Assembly (NCBI GenBank): GCA_021521415.1
Contig: JAIQDT010009037.1
Span: forward strand, 1 to 64,000
DNA from: Bidens hawaiensis
Lineage: Eukaryota > Streptophyta > Magnoliopsida > Asterales > Asteraceae
Reading direction: 5' to 3'
DNA: 64,000 nucleotides
The notes under the pieces were generated by a model that did no database searches, was not told the DNA's origin, and saw nothing but the letters and a program-made list of their open reading frames with translations. Positions 22,310 through 34,940 of this stretch are shown here, piece by piece. Position numbers and translations under genes: made by a program. Within the stretch, counting starts at the first letter, position 1. Every line of letters starts with the position of its first letter.

Positions 22310-25182
22310 GAAGGTTATAAGATAGGTCGTTAGAATTTGTCCTAGTCATATGTTAGGAACCCTATACGTGCCTATCTGAACTGCCTTATGTGCTATTTAA
22401 TTGTTTACAGCTTGCTTAGAATAATTATTTTATTTTATCTTATCTTATTTATGTATTGCACACACACACGAATTCCGAGGTTACGTCTCACTTTCAAAAT
22501 ATTTTAAAATTCTCTTATTTTAGTAGATTGCCTTTTATTGTGGGAAATTCCTTAAGAATTCCCGTGTTTTGTTTTTCCTTCTTAACCTTGAAGCATGAGG
22601 GTATGAGAATTGTCGTACAACCATAACTTTAAGTGGTATCCGTAGCCGGCTAAACGGTTGCGCAGTAAACATAACCGGCTAAACAGTTATACTTCCAAAT
22701 TTGGTTCTAAATTAAATGCTTAGTTGGGTGAAAATTCCATGTAAATCCATGGGCACTCCAACTATCCATTTCTTAAAACCATTTTCAATTTGATTTTTTT
22801 TTGTTGGAACGTGTCGTCCGTGGTGGTTCCCGAGATACACCAACTGCTCATATTTAATTCATTGATTCGATATTTAGTTGGGTCGGTTAAATGACATGTA
22901 ACGCTCATGGTCCAACCAACTCTATTGATTTGATAATTCGTTAATTAGTTTGGTCAGATAAACGCCATGTACACGCTCATGGGCTGACCAACTCAATTGT
23001 TTGTTACTCGTTATTTTAGTTGGGCCATTCAAATTGTCATGGAAAGCTCATGGGAGGCCAACTCATTGAATATGTTTTGTTATTTAAATTGGGTTCTGAA
23101 GCTACCATGGGAAGCCCAACCCAATAACATTTTACTTTTGAATTTTTGTAAACATTATTTATTAAATTAAGTATCTCAAGAAAATTATACATATTGTTTT
23201 AAATCCCGACTCGTCCTCGAGTCTTCACTAGCACTAATTTATATACATACATATACGGACGCATCCCTATTATCTCACATCAACTCATTTCCACAACTAC
23301 CCATCGTCTTATACAATTTCGTTGGTGGTCCTCATAGAATGTCTTTCCTAGGAATCAATCATCATAATCAACGTCGTTCACCTGATTCTCGTGATTGTTG
23401 TTCGACTACTAGAATCGACAAGGAGTTTGCTGCTGTATTCTGTTAACCAAACGACCGCCAATCCCAACAAAATTAAAATATACCGAACAAGAAAACTTAT
23501 ACTAACTCATATCCGTTAAAATATTATTTAAATCATCTTTTCTTATTTATATCCATATTCTCAAACTATAAATTACCAAGTGCATTTAATTCATTACCCT
23601 CAACTTTAAAACTATAAATATTTTGTTACCTCTTGTTTTCCTCAATCTCGTGATAGTTTTCACAACTTACTTTCTATTTTATAAATCTTTCTTATTAAAA
23701 TTCAATTATGGTAAATTTTATTATTATTAAACTAAATTTTGCATCCTCTAAATTTAATTTTTATTTTTAAATTAAAAAAAATCATCCATTAATTCATTTA
23801 ACTTTATCATTAAATTGACTTTTTGATTAAATCCCAAAAGAAATCCATTTAGTGAATAAGTTTCGTTATTTAGTTGAAATTAAAGGATGGTTCATAAATA
23901 CTTCTACTCCCCACTTTGATTTTTGATATATTGAAAATTTTGATCGTTTTAATGATGAATTCGTAGGTGTTCGAATAGTCATGGTGATTCATGCATTTCT
24001 AGCCTCGCGTTTATCTTATATACTTCACATCTTATTTTTGGAATCACGATTAATTTAAAATTTGTTATTTACTTGAATTTCCATTATAAATCATCAATAA
24101 ATCAATTTACTTATTTCCTAATATTTATAATGATTTTTTTGAAAAAGGAAAAATCCACGAATTCCCAATTTAGTCTAATTTAACTAACTTCATATTTTAT
24201 CTAATTTTAAAAATTCAATTGGAATAAGACTATCTCGGTGATTCGGGAATATCCGCTTCCCAATATAATCTATTAACGATTTATTCAAATATGTATATTT
24301 TCGCATTATCATTAATATATAAATTATTAATTACTAACTATTATAATATTTTAGAATATCTTAATTGAATTAATATAATTTCAAATTCACAACTTGAAAA
24401 GATATAAACTTTACATTAACTTCTCTTTAATCTCATAAGTTATTATACTAACTAAACTCGACTCGCTAAAATCTTCATTTAAACTTTTACTCTCCGTCTT
24501 AAGAATTTCGTCCTAATGAATACAATCTTTAAAGATTCAACATGTTATTAACTATCTTAAGAATTGTTATAAATTAAACTTTTGCGCATATCATCTCATT
24601 AATCAAGTTCCTTTACCTGTCACGGTTAACTTTATATTCTACTCTTAGCTTATTCTCGATCATCATAATTCACTTCAAATGTCTGCTTCAAGAAATCCAT
24701 TTCAAACTCCGAAATTCGTAACTTTGCAACAAAAGATGTTTTAGGAAATTTTATGATTTTAATTATACAACTCAAACATTTATTTTTAAAGTTATCAAAA
24801 TGTTTGCTTCTTTCAAAATGATGGTTTTAAATGTTTTGAAACCCACATAATGAAACTAGTTATGTGGACCATCCGAAGATAAGAGTAATTGTGGTCCGGA
24901 ACATAATTATCCAAGTCCTCGCATGGAAATCATAATACGTACAATTGTGTGTCGTGATCTAGAACCAAAAGTAGTTTGAGTAACGGTACAAATGTTGAGA
25001 TGATATGGACATGGTGGATACGTCGCTGGTACATCCTTAATATAAGTGCCCTTATCGGATTGTCATTTGGAGTGTTGCTTCGATTATTAGAAATTCTATG
25101 TTATGATATTTTCCAAAAAATTTTAAATTAATTTCAAAACGACTATGTTTTAGTTTTCCTTAATTTCGGGACGAAATTCCCT
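22310..25182 (+). other. LARD internal region, non-coding
   Basis: No open frame above background and no gag or pol motif on either strand. The first 300 bp match the G2 leader (TATAAGATAGGT, CCTATACGTG, ATTCCTTAAGAATTCCC). A set of hairpin-like repeats lies at 22720-23120. The middle, about 23450-24800, is featureless AT-rich DNA. GGTCCGGAACATAAT at about 24893 also occurs in the G3 leader. Confidence 0.75.
22720..23125. repeat. Irregular hairpin repeats in the LARD leader
   Basis: Five units start near 22720, 22873, 22945, 23015 and 23087, the last four about 71 bp apart. Each has TTAGTTGGG or similar, then ATG-containing middle with GCTCATGG, then CCAACT, so each can pair AGTTGG with CCAACT. 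Confidence 0.75.
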
Positions 25183-25196
25183 AAAGGAGGGGAGAC
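25183..25196 (+). other. LARD polypurine tract
   Basis: AAAGGAGGGGAGAC directly precedes the 3' LTR, the site where plus-strand DNA synthesis is primed in the family. Confidence 0.9.
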
Positions 25197-27069
25197 TGTA
25201 ACATCTCGAATTTTTCGTATTTGTTTAAACCGATTCGAGAATGTAATTCGGATCTTTCGAACTATTTAAAACTTTTATTTATTGGTATTTAACTTGGTTT
25301 AACTTATTTTATACTTTCATAACTTTCAATTATGCCAAATAGCCCTTAGAAACTTTTAAAACGGCTAAAAATCGCATTTTCGGGAACTACAGGGACTAGT
25401 TTTGCCAATTCTTTCCTATTTTCGATTAAATTAACAAAACTTAAGCTCCAAGATATGTCAACTAATGTTATAAAACATTTAAATTTCGTTTTGATTGCTT
25501 TCCAAACCGAAATATTTAAGTTAATATACCCGATTTTGTCATTAATTGATTATTTTGTTTTCTTATTCGTTTTTGGTATCTAAATCGCTTATTTTTGGCA
25601 TAAATCGAGTTAATTAAGGTCCAAGAAAACTAATATAACTAAAATGCATGTCCATATACATAACCCCTTGATCAAGAACGAAATCTACAGCTAATTTCAT
25701 TGATTTAGTCATTAAATACATATTCGGTTTCCTAAACGAGTAGATTGACCGTAATTAGTTCGTTTTAGTGTTTACTATATAAACAACCCTTATTTCTTCT
25801 GCCATATACTTCCCTAAACCCTAAATTTACATGCTCAGCCGTCACCTAACTCTAACATTCATCATCTTCTTCGGTTTTTGCATCATTGTTGAAGATACAC
25901 GATTATTCGGTTGACTTTGCTTATGCACCAACCTTTGACTCATCATATCTGTTGATCCTTTCACTTTCTGGAAAAGTTGTAAAGTGTAAAATTGTTCATA
26001 TACATTCCCTAGTCAATAACCTTCAATCAATTTCGATGATTGAAGGGTGTTGACAGGTCAATTCGCTTAAAACCCGTTAAAGGGCAAAACAATCAACAAG
26101 TTTGACTTTACGTTTTCTCATACGTCTGATCGGATTCAACGTTCGGTCCAGAATACTTTTATTCTCGTAACGAAATTTTAAGGCTACTGACCAAAACCTG
26201 ACTTCCGACTCGCTGTTCGGATTCTTGTCAGTACCAGCTCGCTTAAATCTTAAAACAAACATAACTTGAGTTCTAAACGTCCGTTTGGATTGATTCCAAC
26301 GGCAAGGAGTTTGTTTTATTTATATTATCATGTCCTAAAATATCATATTCTGATTTTTTTATATCGTTTGACGTGTAGTGGACGACTCGCTTATTCGTTA
26401 GCTCGCTTATTGGTATTTATATTCGTTTGTCGTTAATCTAAGGTGAGTTTATCATTCCCCTATTTTACTCAATTTTCTAAATTTTTTGGGGACATATGCG
26501 TAAGTATCCGTATTTCATTCTATATATATATTCAAACAAATGCATACGTGTTATTGTGAGTGATGTAATCAAACATACGTGCTACTTGCTTACTTGTGTT
26601 ACCATTCAATCAATCGTATATTGGAATTAAAATTCAATCAATCATATAGCGGGTGTTCCTGCTGGTGACCAATGCCCGATTCGCTTGGCGACGGTCTACA
26701 TACTTGTTTATGGTTTGATTTTATTTACCGCACTTATCACCTCATGCTTATTTATATTGTTGTGTCAATACTAGTGATATTCTCACTCAACTTTATGTTG
26801 ACAAAACTCCATTTTACACGCATATGCAGGTTGCTTATATTGAAGATTGAAGTTTGGACATGTAGACGAGACCTTAGGATATAATCAAGTTAACCTTTAC
26901 TTGAGTTTATGTTTGTATATTTAAATTGTTTATTGTATTTGGATATTGTGTGTATAATTGAAATAAAATAATTAATTAGATATTGTCACATTTGTATTAT
27001 GATATTATCTTCGAGCTGTGAGCAATCGGATCACGCCCCGACATTTCTGCCCTAGGTTGGGGTGTGACA
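25197..27069 (+). repeat. LARD 3' LTR
   Basis: 1873 bp, starting TGTAACATCTCG and ending GGTTGGGGTGTGACA. TATA-like ACTATATAAAC lies at about 25774-25784. The right flank re-enters G1 gag (minus-strand text YKELIKQ). Confidence 0.9.
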
Positions 27070-27793
27070 TTCTGCTTGATCAGTTCCTTGTAAGTTTTTC
27101 ACTCTAGATTGTATAGACTAGCTCTTCCCTTGACTTTGATTAAAGTATTCCACCATTCTAGATCCTCTCTTTGAATAACTAAGATGTGTACTAAAATTTT
27201 TTTTCTTCAGTACACTTACTTATAATCACGATAGATTATGTCTCTTCTAAACATCGTAGGGTAAGTATTGCGCCCTTATCCCCATAAAATTCCTTTGATT
27301 TATAGACTTGAAAGTCTTTGAAACTACGTCCCTTTCTTAACGTCATCTTTTTCACCTTGCTTAGTTCGTTATCAGTTGTCGAACTGTCATACCCTTCTTC
27401 CTTCTTTTCCTTAGATTCTTTCTTTGAATGTAATGACACACTTTGACTTGATTTTAGGCATTTAGTTGACTTTGCAGTACTTTTTGAGTTTGTGGAGTTT
27501 TCTTGTATCATTTTGATTAGTAGGGTTGCTGCTTCTTTGATCATGTCACGGATTTCGCCCATATATTCTTTAGGAATTGGTTTTACATTTCCAGTAGTCT
27601 TTACCAGTTCTCTGCATTGATTCTTTTCACCAGGCATACTACTAATAAGTAAATAATAATGTTTAAAATAAAGAACAAATGTTGTTTTTATTATTTTACA
27701 TTTATTTATAGTGCATGAGCGAGAAAGTACAATATGCAAACACAACTTAGTTAAACTACGTTTCTCCCGAATCTCTGACCCATTTCTTGACAA
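27070..27793 (-). pseudogene. G1 gag middle part
   Basis: The 185-codon frame 27793-27236 contains MPGEKNQCRELVKT, a Ser/Lys-rich linker, then FKDFQVYKSKEFYGDKGAIL, which is the conserved F-x-G start of the gypsy gag core, followed by a stop. Further minus-strand text in other frames gives VKYTSYLFKERI and ELIKQ up to the LARD junction at 27070. The capsid core is therefore cut in two by the LARD. Confidence 0.8.
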
Positions 27794-27815
27794 GATTTCT
27801 CATGTTGTCACATTT

Positions 27816-28199
27816 CTAAATGATCTTTTTGCATACTTTCTTTTTCTCAATCATTTCATTTCTTAGTTCATCCATTACGGCATTCAGTTGGTTTGGGTAT
27901 CCTACTGGTGCGGATGCCGTTGGAAAGAGATATGTTGTCTCCTTTGGATATAGGTGCGGATTTGCAACGTAGGCATGCATTTCTTCATCCGGGATGTTAT
28001 TTTTATAGAATTCTTTTATGAATCCTGCCTTTTCCCGAATCTCATTGGCTTGATCAGAACTTGTTGGTATTGGACCTTCATATGGTGGTGTGTGAGGGTA
28101 TTCATTCTCTTCCTCATCTTCATCCTCCTCTTCTGGCTCGGATGGATCACTAGTCAGTATTTGAAATGTTATCTTTTCATACGCCATAGTAACCCTCAT
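27816..28199 (-). pseudogene. G1 gag N-terminal region, acidic
   Basis: The 127-codon frame has a strongly acidic run (EPEEEDEDEEENEY, residues about 21-34) and Pro-rich text (PHTPPYEGPIPTSS), then a helical segment ending in EKKKVCKKII and a stop. Its position, between leader and capsid core in the same sense, makes it the gag N-terminus. An ATG-led start at 28199 is plausible but not certain. Confidence 0.65.
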
Positions 28200-28756
28200 T
28201 TTAGATTTTCGGCTGGGACTTGCGATTGGTTGTGGAGCTTGGTAATTTGGTGGCGGTGACCCGAAGTGCCACTGGCTCTAGTCTGAATGACAGTTCATCC
28301 AACTGGACAAGTCTGAACTATGTTTCTATTTAAACATGCTTTGAACTTCTATTTTTCGAAGGGTTGATACGGTGGGATTTCATATGGGTAATACTCATGT
28401 ATGTTTTCAGATATGTCGCTGGATATTTAGATCGACATATGCTGGTTTCCATGAAGATATATCGGTTGGTTTCCATTTGGAAACATTGGGACTATCGGCT
28501 GATCTTGACTGAAAACGTTGGTGTAAAAGCTATTGTTGCTAGCCATATATGATGGTTCAGGTTTGGGTGCAGGATTTGATCGTCTCGCTACTCGGTGTAT
28601 GTGCCCAAATTAGTTTATTAATACATCTACACATATTTTTAGGGATATGAAGACTACCAATCTTTTCTTATCCCTACTATTAATCAAGTAGTTAAAGCCT
28701 AGGTACTTATATATCAATATCTAATTCACTAAAACCAATGGCTCATTTACTAACCT
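28200..28756 (-). other. G1 leader with degenerate primer site
   Basis: Non-coding. Just inside the LTR end (28757) the minus strand reads GAGCCATTGGTTTTAG, matching the flank of the G3 primer site (GAGCCATTGGTTATAAAG), but the TGGTATCA part has mutated to TTAGTAAAT. Confidence 0.65.
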
Positions 28757-31078
28757 TGTCACACCAAACTAGGGCCTAAGAGTGTAAAACATGGTTGGTA
28801 CCTGTTTAATCAGAGTAGCAGGTTTGTTTTAGCAGAAGACTTAAAGTTATAAAATATTAATTTACATTGAAAATTTACTCGAGAATTAAATATCCAAGTA
28901 TTCAGTTTACAAAATATTGTTTCATTTTATTACAAGGGTTTTAATTATCAAAACAAGCCATCTTCGAACGCGAGCATCTACTCCATTATGACTCTTAATC
29001 CTTGCTATAAAAGCCTTACTTAATTACCTGTAATATGAGAAAAAATACGTTAGCGATGAGCTCGTGAAACGTTGACTGGCTCTAAAAGATTTTATAAGAT
29101 CGTTAAATACAATCATATTTTTCTGTTTAAAACTCAGCGGAAACGCCTGTCATTCCCGGGATTTGTACCACTGCCCTACACACACAATTCAAAGGTTCTC
29201 CGAGTCTAGTAACCCATTGTAGAGCTGGTTATGACTTACTTATTTGCATGCTTGCTTTGTCAGTTTTGTTTGGATCCAGACACGTGTGTAATCGGTATGA
29301 GTTGCTTTAATTTTCAATTTTATATTATAGTGGTTTTAGAGATCTTTGTAATCTCATGCAAATGTTTATCTAACTCTTTATGATAAGCAACTTGTTTATC
29401 GTATTGAATAAATGTTTGTCTGTTTGTAAATATTTAATGTATACACCTGTAATTGTCTATTCAGTGTGCCGTTTAAAACCTTTGTATGATGTTAACCTAT
29501 AATGTAATAGGTTTCGATAAACACATGGATAGTTTTCTTGATCCAGCCGCTAACCATGCAAGCCTGGTTTTATTGTTTCAAACCTTGTTTATAAAAGCTA
29601 GTTCGGTTTATAGGTTTAAAACTTAATTCTGAATAAAATATTAGATTTATAATGAGATGGACCATATCATGATGAGACGGTCCTTATCATCATATTTGAC
29701 CTGCTGACAGAAACCTGATTGAGACGGATAGTATCAAAGTGAGACGGTCGGTATATATGTGATAGGCAATATAACTTAATAATTTGAACCGTATCAAACT
29801 GAGGATGTGACGGGCCATATAATGATTAGATAGTTCATCTAATCCGTCTGTTTAGCCCGTTAAGGGTAAGAACTATTTTAGCACTTCCTTATGACTTGCT
29901 TAACCATTATATGATCATGTATAAGTATGAAAACATGTTTACCAAATCTCGAAATAGTTTTAACAGAGGTTTGATCGATTAAAGCTTGGATTCTCGTTTA
30001 AACTATAGAAATGAACTTCAAAGAGTACTAGCATGAACCTACCTTCCCTCCTAGCAAAAACAGAACCTATAGATGGATTTAAATGGCTAATAACACCTCT
30101 TGAACACTTGATCAAAGCTTCCTACTTGATCAAAACCTCTTGATCTTACTTGAGCTTGCTTATAAACTTAAGAACACCTTAGAACACTAACTAGCTTGAT
30201 ATTTTGAGAGATAGAATGATTTAAAATGTGTTTTGCATGAAATAGACATGCAAGGCTTGCTATAATACGACAAGGTGCTTAACTGAGTCGAAAATAAGTG
30301 TGTGACACGTAGCTATTGATATCGTTTTTGATGTCTGCTTTGATATTATCCGTTGTTGATATTTTGTCATCCATGATAATTGTTCATCGTTATTGTTTTA
30401 TCATTATTGTAATTAATAGTTACTTCGTATTTGTTAGTTAGTTAGTTAGTTAGAGTGTTGGGTTGGTGTTTTATAATGTAATGGGCTTGGGTTGGTGGAC
30501 ATAAAGCCCACCAAGCCCACCTTGCCACCTACACTATATAAAGGAGAATTCTTCATGAATTCGCCTAACACTTGCATTTGGTAATATTTGGTTTTCCAGG
30601 TTCTCTCATGAGAAACCAGCCGAATCAACGAAGAAATCCAAGAAGTTATTTTGGTGATTGCTTGTGTTCCCTTTCTACTTCTACACTTTTCTTGTTAATA
30701 CACGGTTTTGATTGATACTCGTTTCGAGTGGTTTCTGCTCACCCTAACACGTTAGATCCGAAACTTGTTAGGTCCATACACCTCACGTGGACCTTCAATA
30801 GCAATTGATTTTGACATCTAATGCTAACATAGACGGTTAGACGGACCGTATAATCATGAGACGGTCCGTCTCTTAATTGCTGCCCACCCTGCCTTAACTA
30901 AGAAACCTTCGGGTCTAGGTTTAGTTTATATGGACCGTCAAACGATGAGATGGGCCGTCTCATTCCAACTTTGGTTAAAATACAATTTAGACCCTGAACT
31001 TCAAGTTTGATAAATGACAAAATAGTCCCTCAACTTATAAGTTTGTCAAAAATGGCATGGAATTTTTTGGGTGTTACA
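28757..31078 (-). repeat. G1 5' LTR, interrupted by a solo LTR
   Basis: On the minus strand it starts TGTAACACCC (31078) and ends GTTTGGTGTGACA (28757). Its 2322 bp include the candidate solo LTR at 30314-30798, leaving about 1.84 kb native. Repeated GAGACGGTCC palindromes lie at both ends of the LTR. Confidence 0.75.
30314..30798 (+). mobile_element. Candidate copia-type solo LTR inside G1 LTR
   Basis: A 485-bp block starts TATTGATATCG and ends CCTTCAA, flanked by TAGC on both sides (30310-30313 and 30799-30802). It has a TATA-like ACTATATAAAGG at 30532-30543 followed by U5-like text, on the plus strand, opposite to G1. Termini are uncertain because they are not perfect TG...CA. Confidence 0.5.
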
Positions 31079-31296
31079 GATACACGAATCCAAATATTTT
31101 CCTGAGCAAGGTGAGACTTTGTTCATTTGTGCTCATTTTGGTTGTTTTTGGATCATTTTTTGGAGATTAAAACCGGGTGTTCTTAGTGTTATTCGTTTTT
31201 AAGGTTTTTGGCTTGTAAAAACTCAGGTCTACAGAGTTTTAGGCTGTGTTTGTGAGAATTTCTTGTACTTTTGGGTGTGTATAGGTATCTTCTAAT
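31079..31296 (+). mobile_element. Copia-2 leader, left fragment
   Basis: Non-coding stretch between the G1 LTR and copia-1. It is assigned to copia-2 because copia-1's flanks (CTAAT, CTACT) bracket an insertion into leader sequence that continues at 57924 toward the copia-2 gag start. The copia-2 5' LTR is not found. Confidence 0.55.
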
Positions 31297-31694
31297 TGTT
31301 AGTCCCATTTTGTTTTAGTCTTTTGTATTGTAAATATAAGTTTTGGGCTTTAGTTGTTAGAGTTAAATGTATGGGCCCAAGGGAAACAATGTTGTAAAGC
31401 CCATTGGGCATTGGATGTGTTCTACTTCTCATGCATGCTTCCCTATAAATAGGAAGCATGCCATGATAAGCATGTTGTTGATTATTCAATAGAAAACCTT
31501 TTGGCAAAAATTATATCACTCTAACCTTCTCTCTTCTTTTCTCTCAGCTCTCTCTCTCTCTCTCTCACTCACCTTTCTTTAACCAAAAATAAACTCAAGA
31601 TCCGAGACCTCTTGGTTGCTTAGTGTGATTTTCGCTAGCACTAAGTTAGGTTGATCCAAAGACGTTGTTAGATCCACCCGAATAGGGAACTACA
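31297..31694 (+). repeat. copia-1 5' LTR
   Basis: Starts TGTTAGTCCC and ends GGGAACTACA. TATA box CTATAAATA at 31443-31451, followed by a (CT)n tract near 31548-31566. Confidence 0.9.
31443..31451 (+). promoter_or_regulatory. TATA box of the copia-1 LTR promoter
   Basis: CTATAAATA preceded by CCC and followed by GGAAGC; the same box is in the 3' LTR at about 57679-57687. Confidence 0.75.
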
Positions 31695-31696
31695 AT

Positions 31697-31708
31697 TGGT
31701 ATCAGAGC
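31697..31708 (+). other. copia-1 primer-binding site
   Basis: TGGTATCAGAGC, two bases after the LTR, complementary to the initiator Met tRNA. Confidence 0.9.
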
Positions 31709-31828
31709 TTCGGCTCACTAGTTCAGGGGTTTTGGATCACAACCTTGGGTTTTGATGTTGAAAAAGAAGAAAATAAGTGTTCAAGTGTTCATGACAAGAA
31801 AATCTTCAAAAACAAGAAAAATAGAAAA

Positions 31829-34800
31829 TGTAACGATTCCGACGAAAACCGGTATACCCTAACCGGTAGACAATAGTTACGTCATATTTAATGTCTGGTG
31901 CATGAATTACCATAGTAATTATACGAGAATACAGGGTTCACTGTATTGATTGTACGTGAATATATAATTCATCGTATTGATTATGCGATTAATCGATCGA
32001 TAATTATTGAAACCCGAACGAATCGAGGATTTAATTATAGACGATATCTACAATATTTAGTGATTTTACGAAGCATTAATGCTTCGGGATAAGTAAAGTA
32101 CGGCACAGAAAAAGAATTTCGATTTAATGGTACGTCGGTACATTAAACGAAACCTTCAATACCAAACCGAGCAAGAGATGATCGATCAAGCCGAAAAAGA
32201 TGCGCGATAATTAATAATATGATGTTTTAAGTTAATAAAAGTCATGGTTTAAGTTTTTAAAGTTTTTAAATCGGTTTTATATAAATTTCATTTTTAAGCC
32301 GAAAAACGACCGTTTTAGCCTCGTTTTAAGCCGAATTAAACATTTAACCGAAAAACGAACCGAACCAGATTATCCAAAACATTATCCGGATTACGAGAAT
32401 CCAAATGTGTGGATAGGAATGAAGAGGTGGGTCCCACCCCACCCCTCCTTAGTTGCGACCGGACTCAAAGGGTCTCCCCCATTCATTCATTTCTTTTTTT
32501 TTTCACAAACACTTCAACAATCTTGAATCCTCTCCACTTGATGATCTAAAACCGAGAGTTTGTAGCAAGAAAACAAGGTAAAGAATCGGGTTAATCACGT
32601 TTCCATCTTCGTTTCTTGAGTTTGTTTGCAAGAAAATGAGGTTTCAAAGATGAAAACCGATTCTTGCATGATCAATTGATGTATACGGGTTATACAAGGG
32701 ATCTTGGTCCAAGAAAGGAGTTAAACGAACCGAGAACGAATTTTTACTGTTAAATCTTTGTTTTTAAAGCAATAACCGAAACTATAGTTTAAGAGGCTTG
32801 ATCGTGAGTGTAACTTGCTTGGTATTGTGGTATGTTGGTTGTAGGTTCTGTGTTTAGTGGTAGATAAGGCGGAAAGACGAGTTTGTAGCTTGTAGTGGCG
32901 GAAAACGAAAGGTATATTCAGTTTATGTTCGGTTTTGGAGATTTGGACAGATTATTGATGGTTTAGAGTTAGGTCATGAAATTTGACAGAGGTGTTAAAC
33001 ATATGAAAATAAGAGTTCTGTGAATGTTTGGTAATCTTTGGACAAAGGATGAATATTTGGTGAATTTAATGCTCGGTTTTGGCCAAAAATGGTGAAAAAT
33101 AGTTAAATATCATGAAATATTCTGTAAAATTTCAGATAAGCTTTTTATAACATGTATAAGTCACACACAAAATTTTAGGTCAGTTGAAGAAGTCTAAGTA
33201 GGCTTTTCGGTTAAACGAGTTCTAGGGTTTTCTAGCTCGGTTTTAGTGAAAATGGCCTGTAAAAAGAGATTTTGGTTCTGGAAAAATTACAGGGGACTAT
33301 GTGGATGGCAGGGGACATCCAGGAAAAATTTGGGATTTTTCTAAGGTCGTTTGGTATTTACGACATATTTAGTGTTTAAATGGTGTTTAAAAATAGATAA
33401 ATAAATTTTAAATATAAAAATTAATTCTTGAAATATTTTTATAAAATTCCCCACTGTCAAAAAGTGATTTGTGCAAAATTTAAAGATCCGAGATTAAACG
33501 GATAATTATTTGTGCAAAAACAAACTTTTAAAGTTTAAAACGCGTAAACCAGTAAAGTTCGCTTAAACGAACTGACTGGTGTATAAAAACCCTAAAAATG
33601 AACTATTTACATATAACTGAGTTAATCAAGTAAAAATAAATCATCCGAAAATAATTCGGATGATTTGGGTAATTTTAAACGATTTAACAGTTTCCGGTAC
33701 GCCAAAGACGGAAACGGGTCCCGCGGCCAATCGGGGCGTCTAAACCGAGCTCAAATTTCACAACTTTAATTAAATTATCAGTCAACCACTACTTTCGGGT
33801 CGTGTGTGACCAAACTCATTTCTGAAACGTAAAAACGGATAACCGTGCTAGGCACGCAAAACGAGAAAAACGACTAATAGTAATTGTGACCATGGAACTC
33901 TAAACGATATCACAATCTGAGTCCGGAGAAGTGTTTCTGGGTTAACATTGCCCCCAGAACGGGTACAGTGCTGGGTTAACAGTGTCCCCAGATGTACCGA
34001 TTAACTTGGTTAAAGTTATATTAATAATGAGTGTATAGTAACGATCGTAGGGATCATATTACAGATTGGACGTGTTAACTGATAATGATTATTGTTACCT
34101 GCTTGCATGTGCTAAGGTGAGTTTCACGAGCCCCTTTTTCTGAACTGTTTTTAAATATTTTCCCGGGGCGGAAAGCATGTTATTATTGAAATGTTTAAAT
34201 ACATACTGAACGCATGGATTTGCGTGTATTTATATATGTTTTAGTACGGGAATCGTATGGAAATGTACTAAGATGGTAATTGTCTGAGTTGCTAACATTC
34301 TAAGGCCCCGGAACACGAGTGATTAACTGAAAGCCGATAGAGTGTGGATAGTACTATTGGTCTGAGAAACCCAACTGGTCCGGCATGGATTTGCTGATGT
34401 TTCCCAGCCAGTTGCACATGTCTATTTTGTTGTTGATATATATTTTGCTATGTAATGTTAGACATAGCGGTTTGGGGCAGGTCCGTGGGCGGGGGATATG
34501 CCACGGGGGTTGTGTGTGATAGTCATAGGTTTCACTTGTGGGCTCAGCATAATTACATCGATAATATTATATTTTGATAATGATTTATCATGGTTTACTC
34601 GAATTGTGAAACTCACCAACTATTCGTAGTTGACCCGTTTTCTCACATGCTTTTCAGGTACAAATTAAGATGAAGTGATTGCTTACGTGCTAAGTGCTTG
34701 ATGTGTGTAAGATTTGCGGGCGGGATGTTAGGATACATTATAATAAACAGAATTATGTATCGTATTGTATGATGTGTGTATCACCTAGACGGTAATGAAA

Positions 34801-34922
34801 TACGAGATAATGTAATTTGAGGTTTAGTAATGTAGTCAGTTTTCTTTATAAACAATGTGGTTGATATCGGAGGTGTCTGTTGCATCCCGTTTACGTTTCC
34901 GCTGCGGTTGCGGGGTGTTACA
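31829..34922 (+). repeat. G3 5' LTR
   Basis: Starts TGTAACGATTCC and ends TTGCGGGGTGTTACA. It contains a perfect 12-bp-arm hairpin (33638-33666), a duplicated CTGGGTTAACA motif near 33928-33990 and a TATATAAAT box near 32278. No gene. Confidence 0.95.
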
Positions 34923-34927
34923 GAACT

Positions 34928-34940
34928 TGGTATCAGAGCC
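34928..34940 (+). other. G3 primer-binding site
   Basis: TGGTATCAGAGCC, five bases after the LTR, followed by ATTGGTTATAAAG. Confidence 0.9.

Larger units (their letters stand above)
20437..27069 (+). mobile_element. LARD-type non-coding gypsy derivative inserted in G1 gag
   Basis: Two direct repeats of about 1.86 kb (about 20437-22293 and 25197-27069) flank 2.9 kb without coding potential. It has a primer site (22297-22309) and a polypurine tract (25183-25196), so it could be copied in trans. The first about 25 bp of the 5' LTR (the TGTAACATC end) are missing and the junction with host gag is blurred, so no target duplication is visible. LTR ends and leader match element G2. Confidence 0.85.
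16153..31078 (-). mobile_element. Gypsy element G1, minus strand, host of several insertions
   Basis: From right to left: 5' LTR (31078-28757), degenerate primer site, leader, gag (28199-27070 and 20446-19850), protease (19781-19458), RT-RNase H (19352-18094) and integrase (18093-17398 and 16237-16153). Removing the LARD and the 1160-bp insertion brings gag and integrase text back together. The rest of integrase and the 3' LTR are absent; G2 occupies the break. The five bases right of the LTR (GATAC, 31079-31083) would be one target duplication copy. G1 is inserted in the leader of copia-2. Confidence 0.8.

Noticed and set aside
27954..28259. 101-codon plus-strand hydrophobic frame
   Set aside because: Antisense of the acidic G1 gag segment, which explains the Phe/Ile-rich product.
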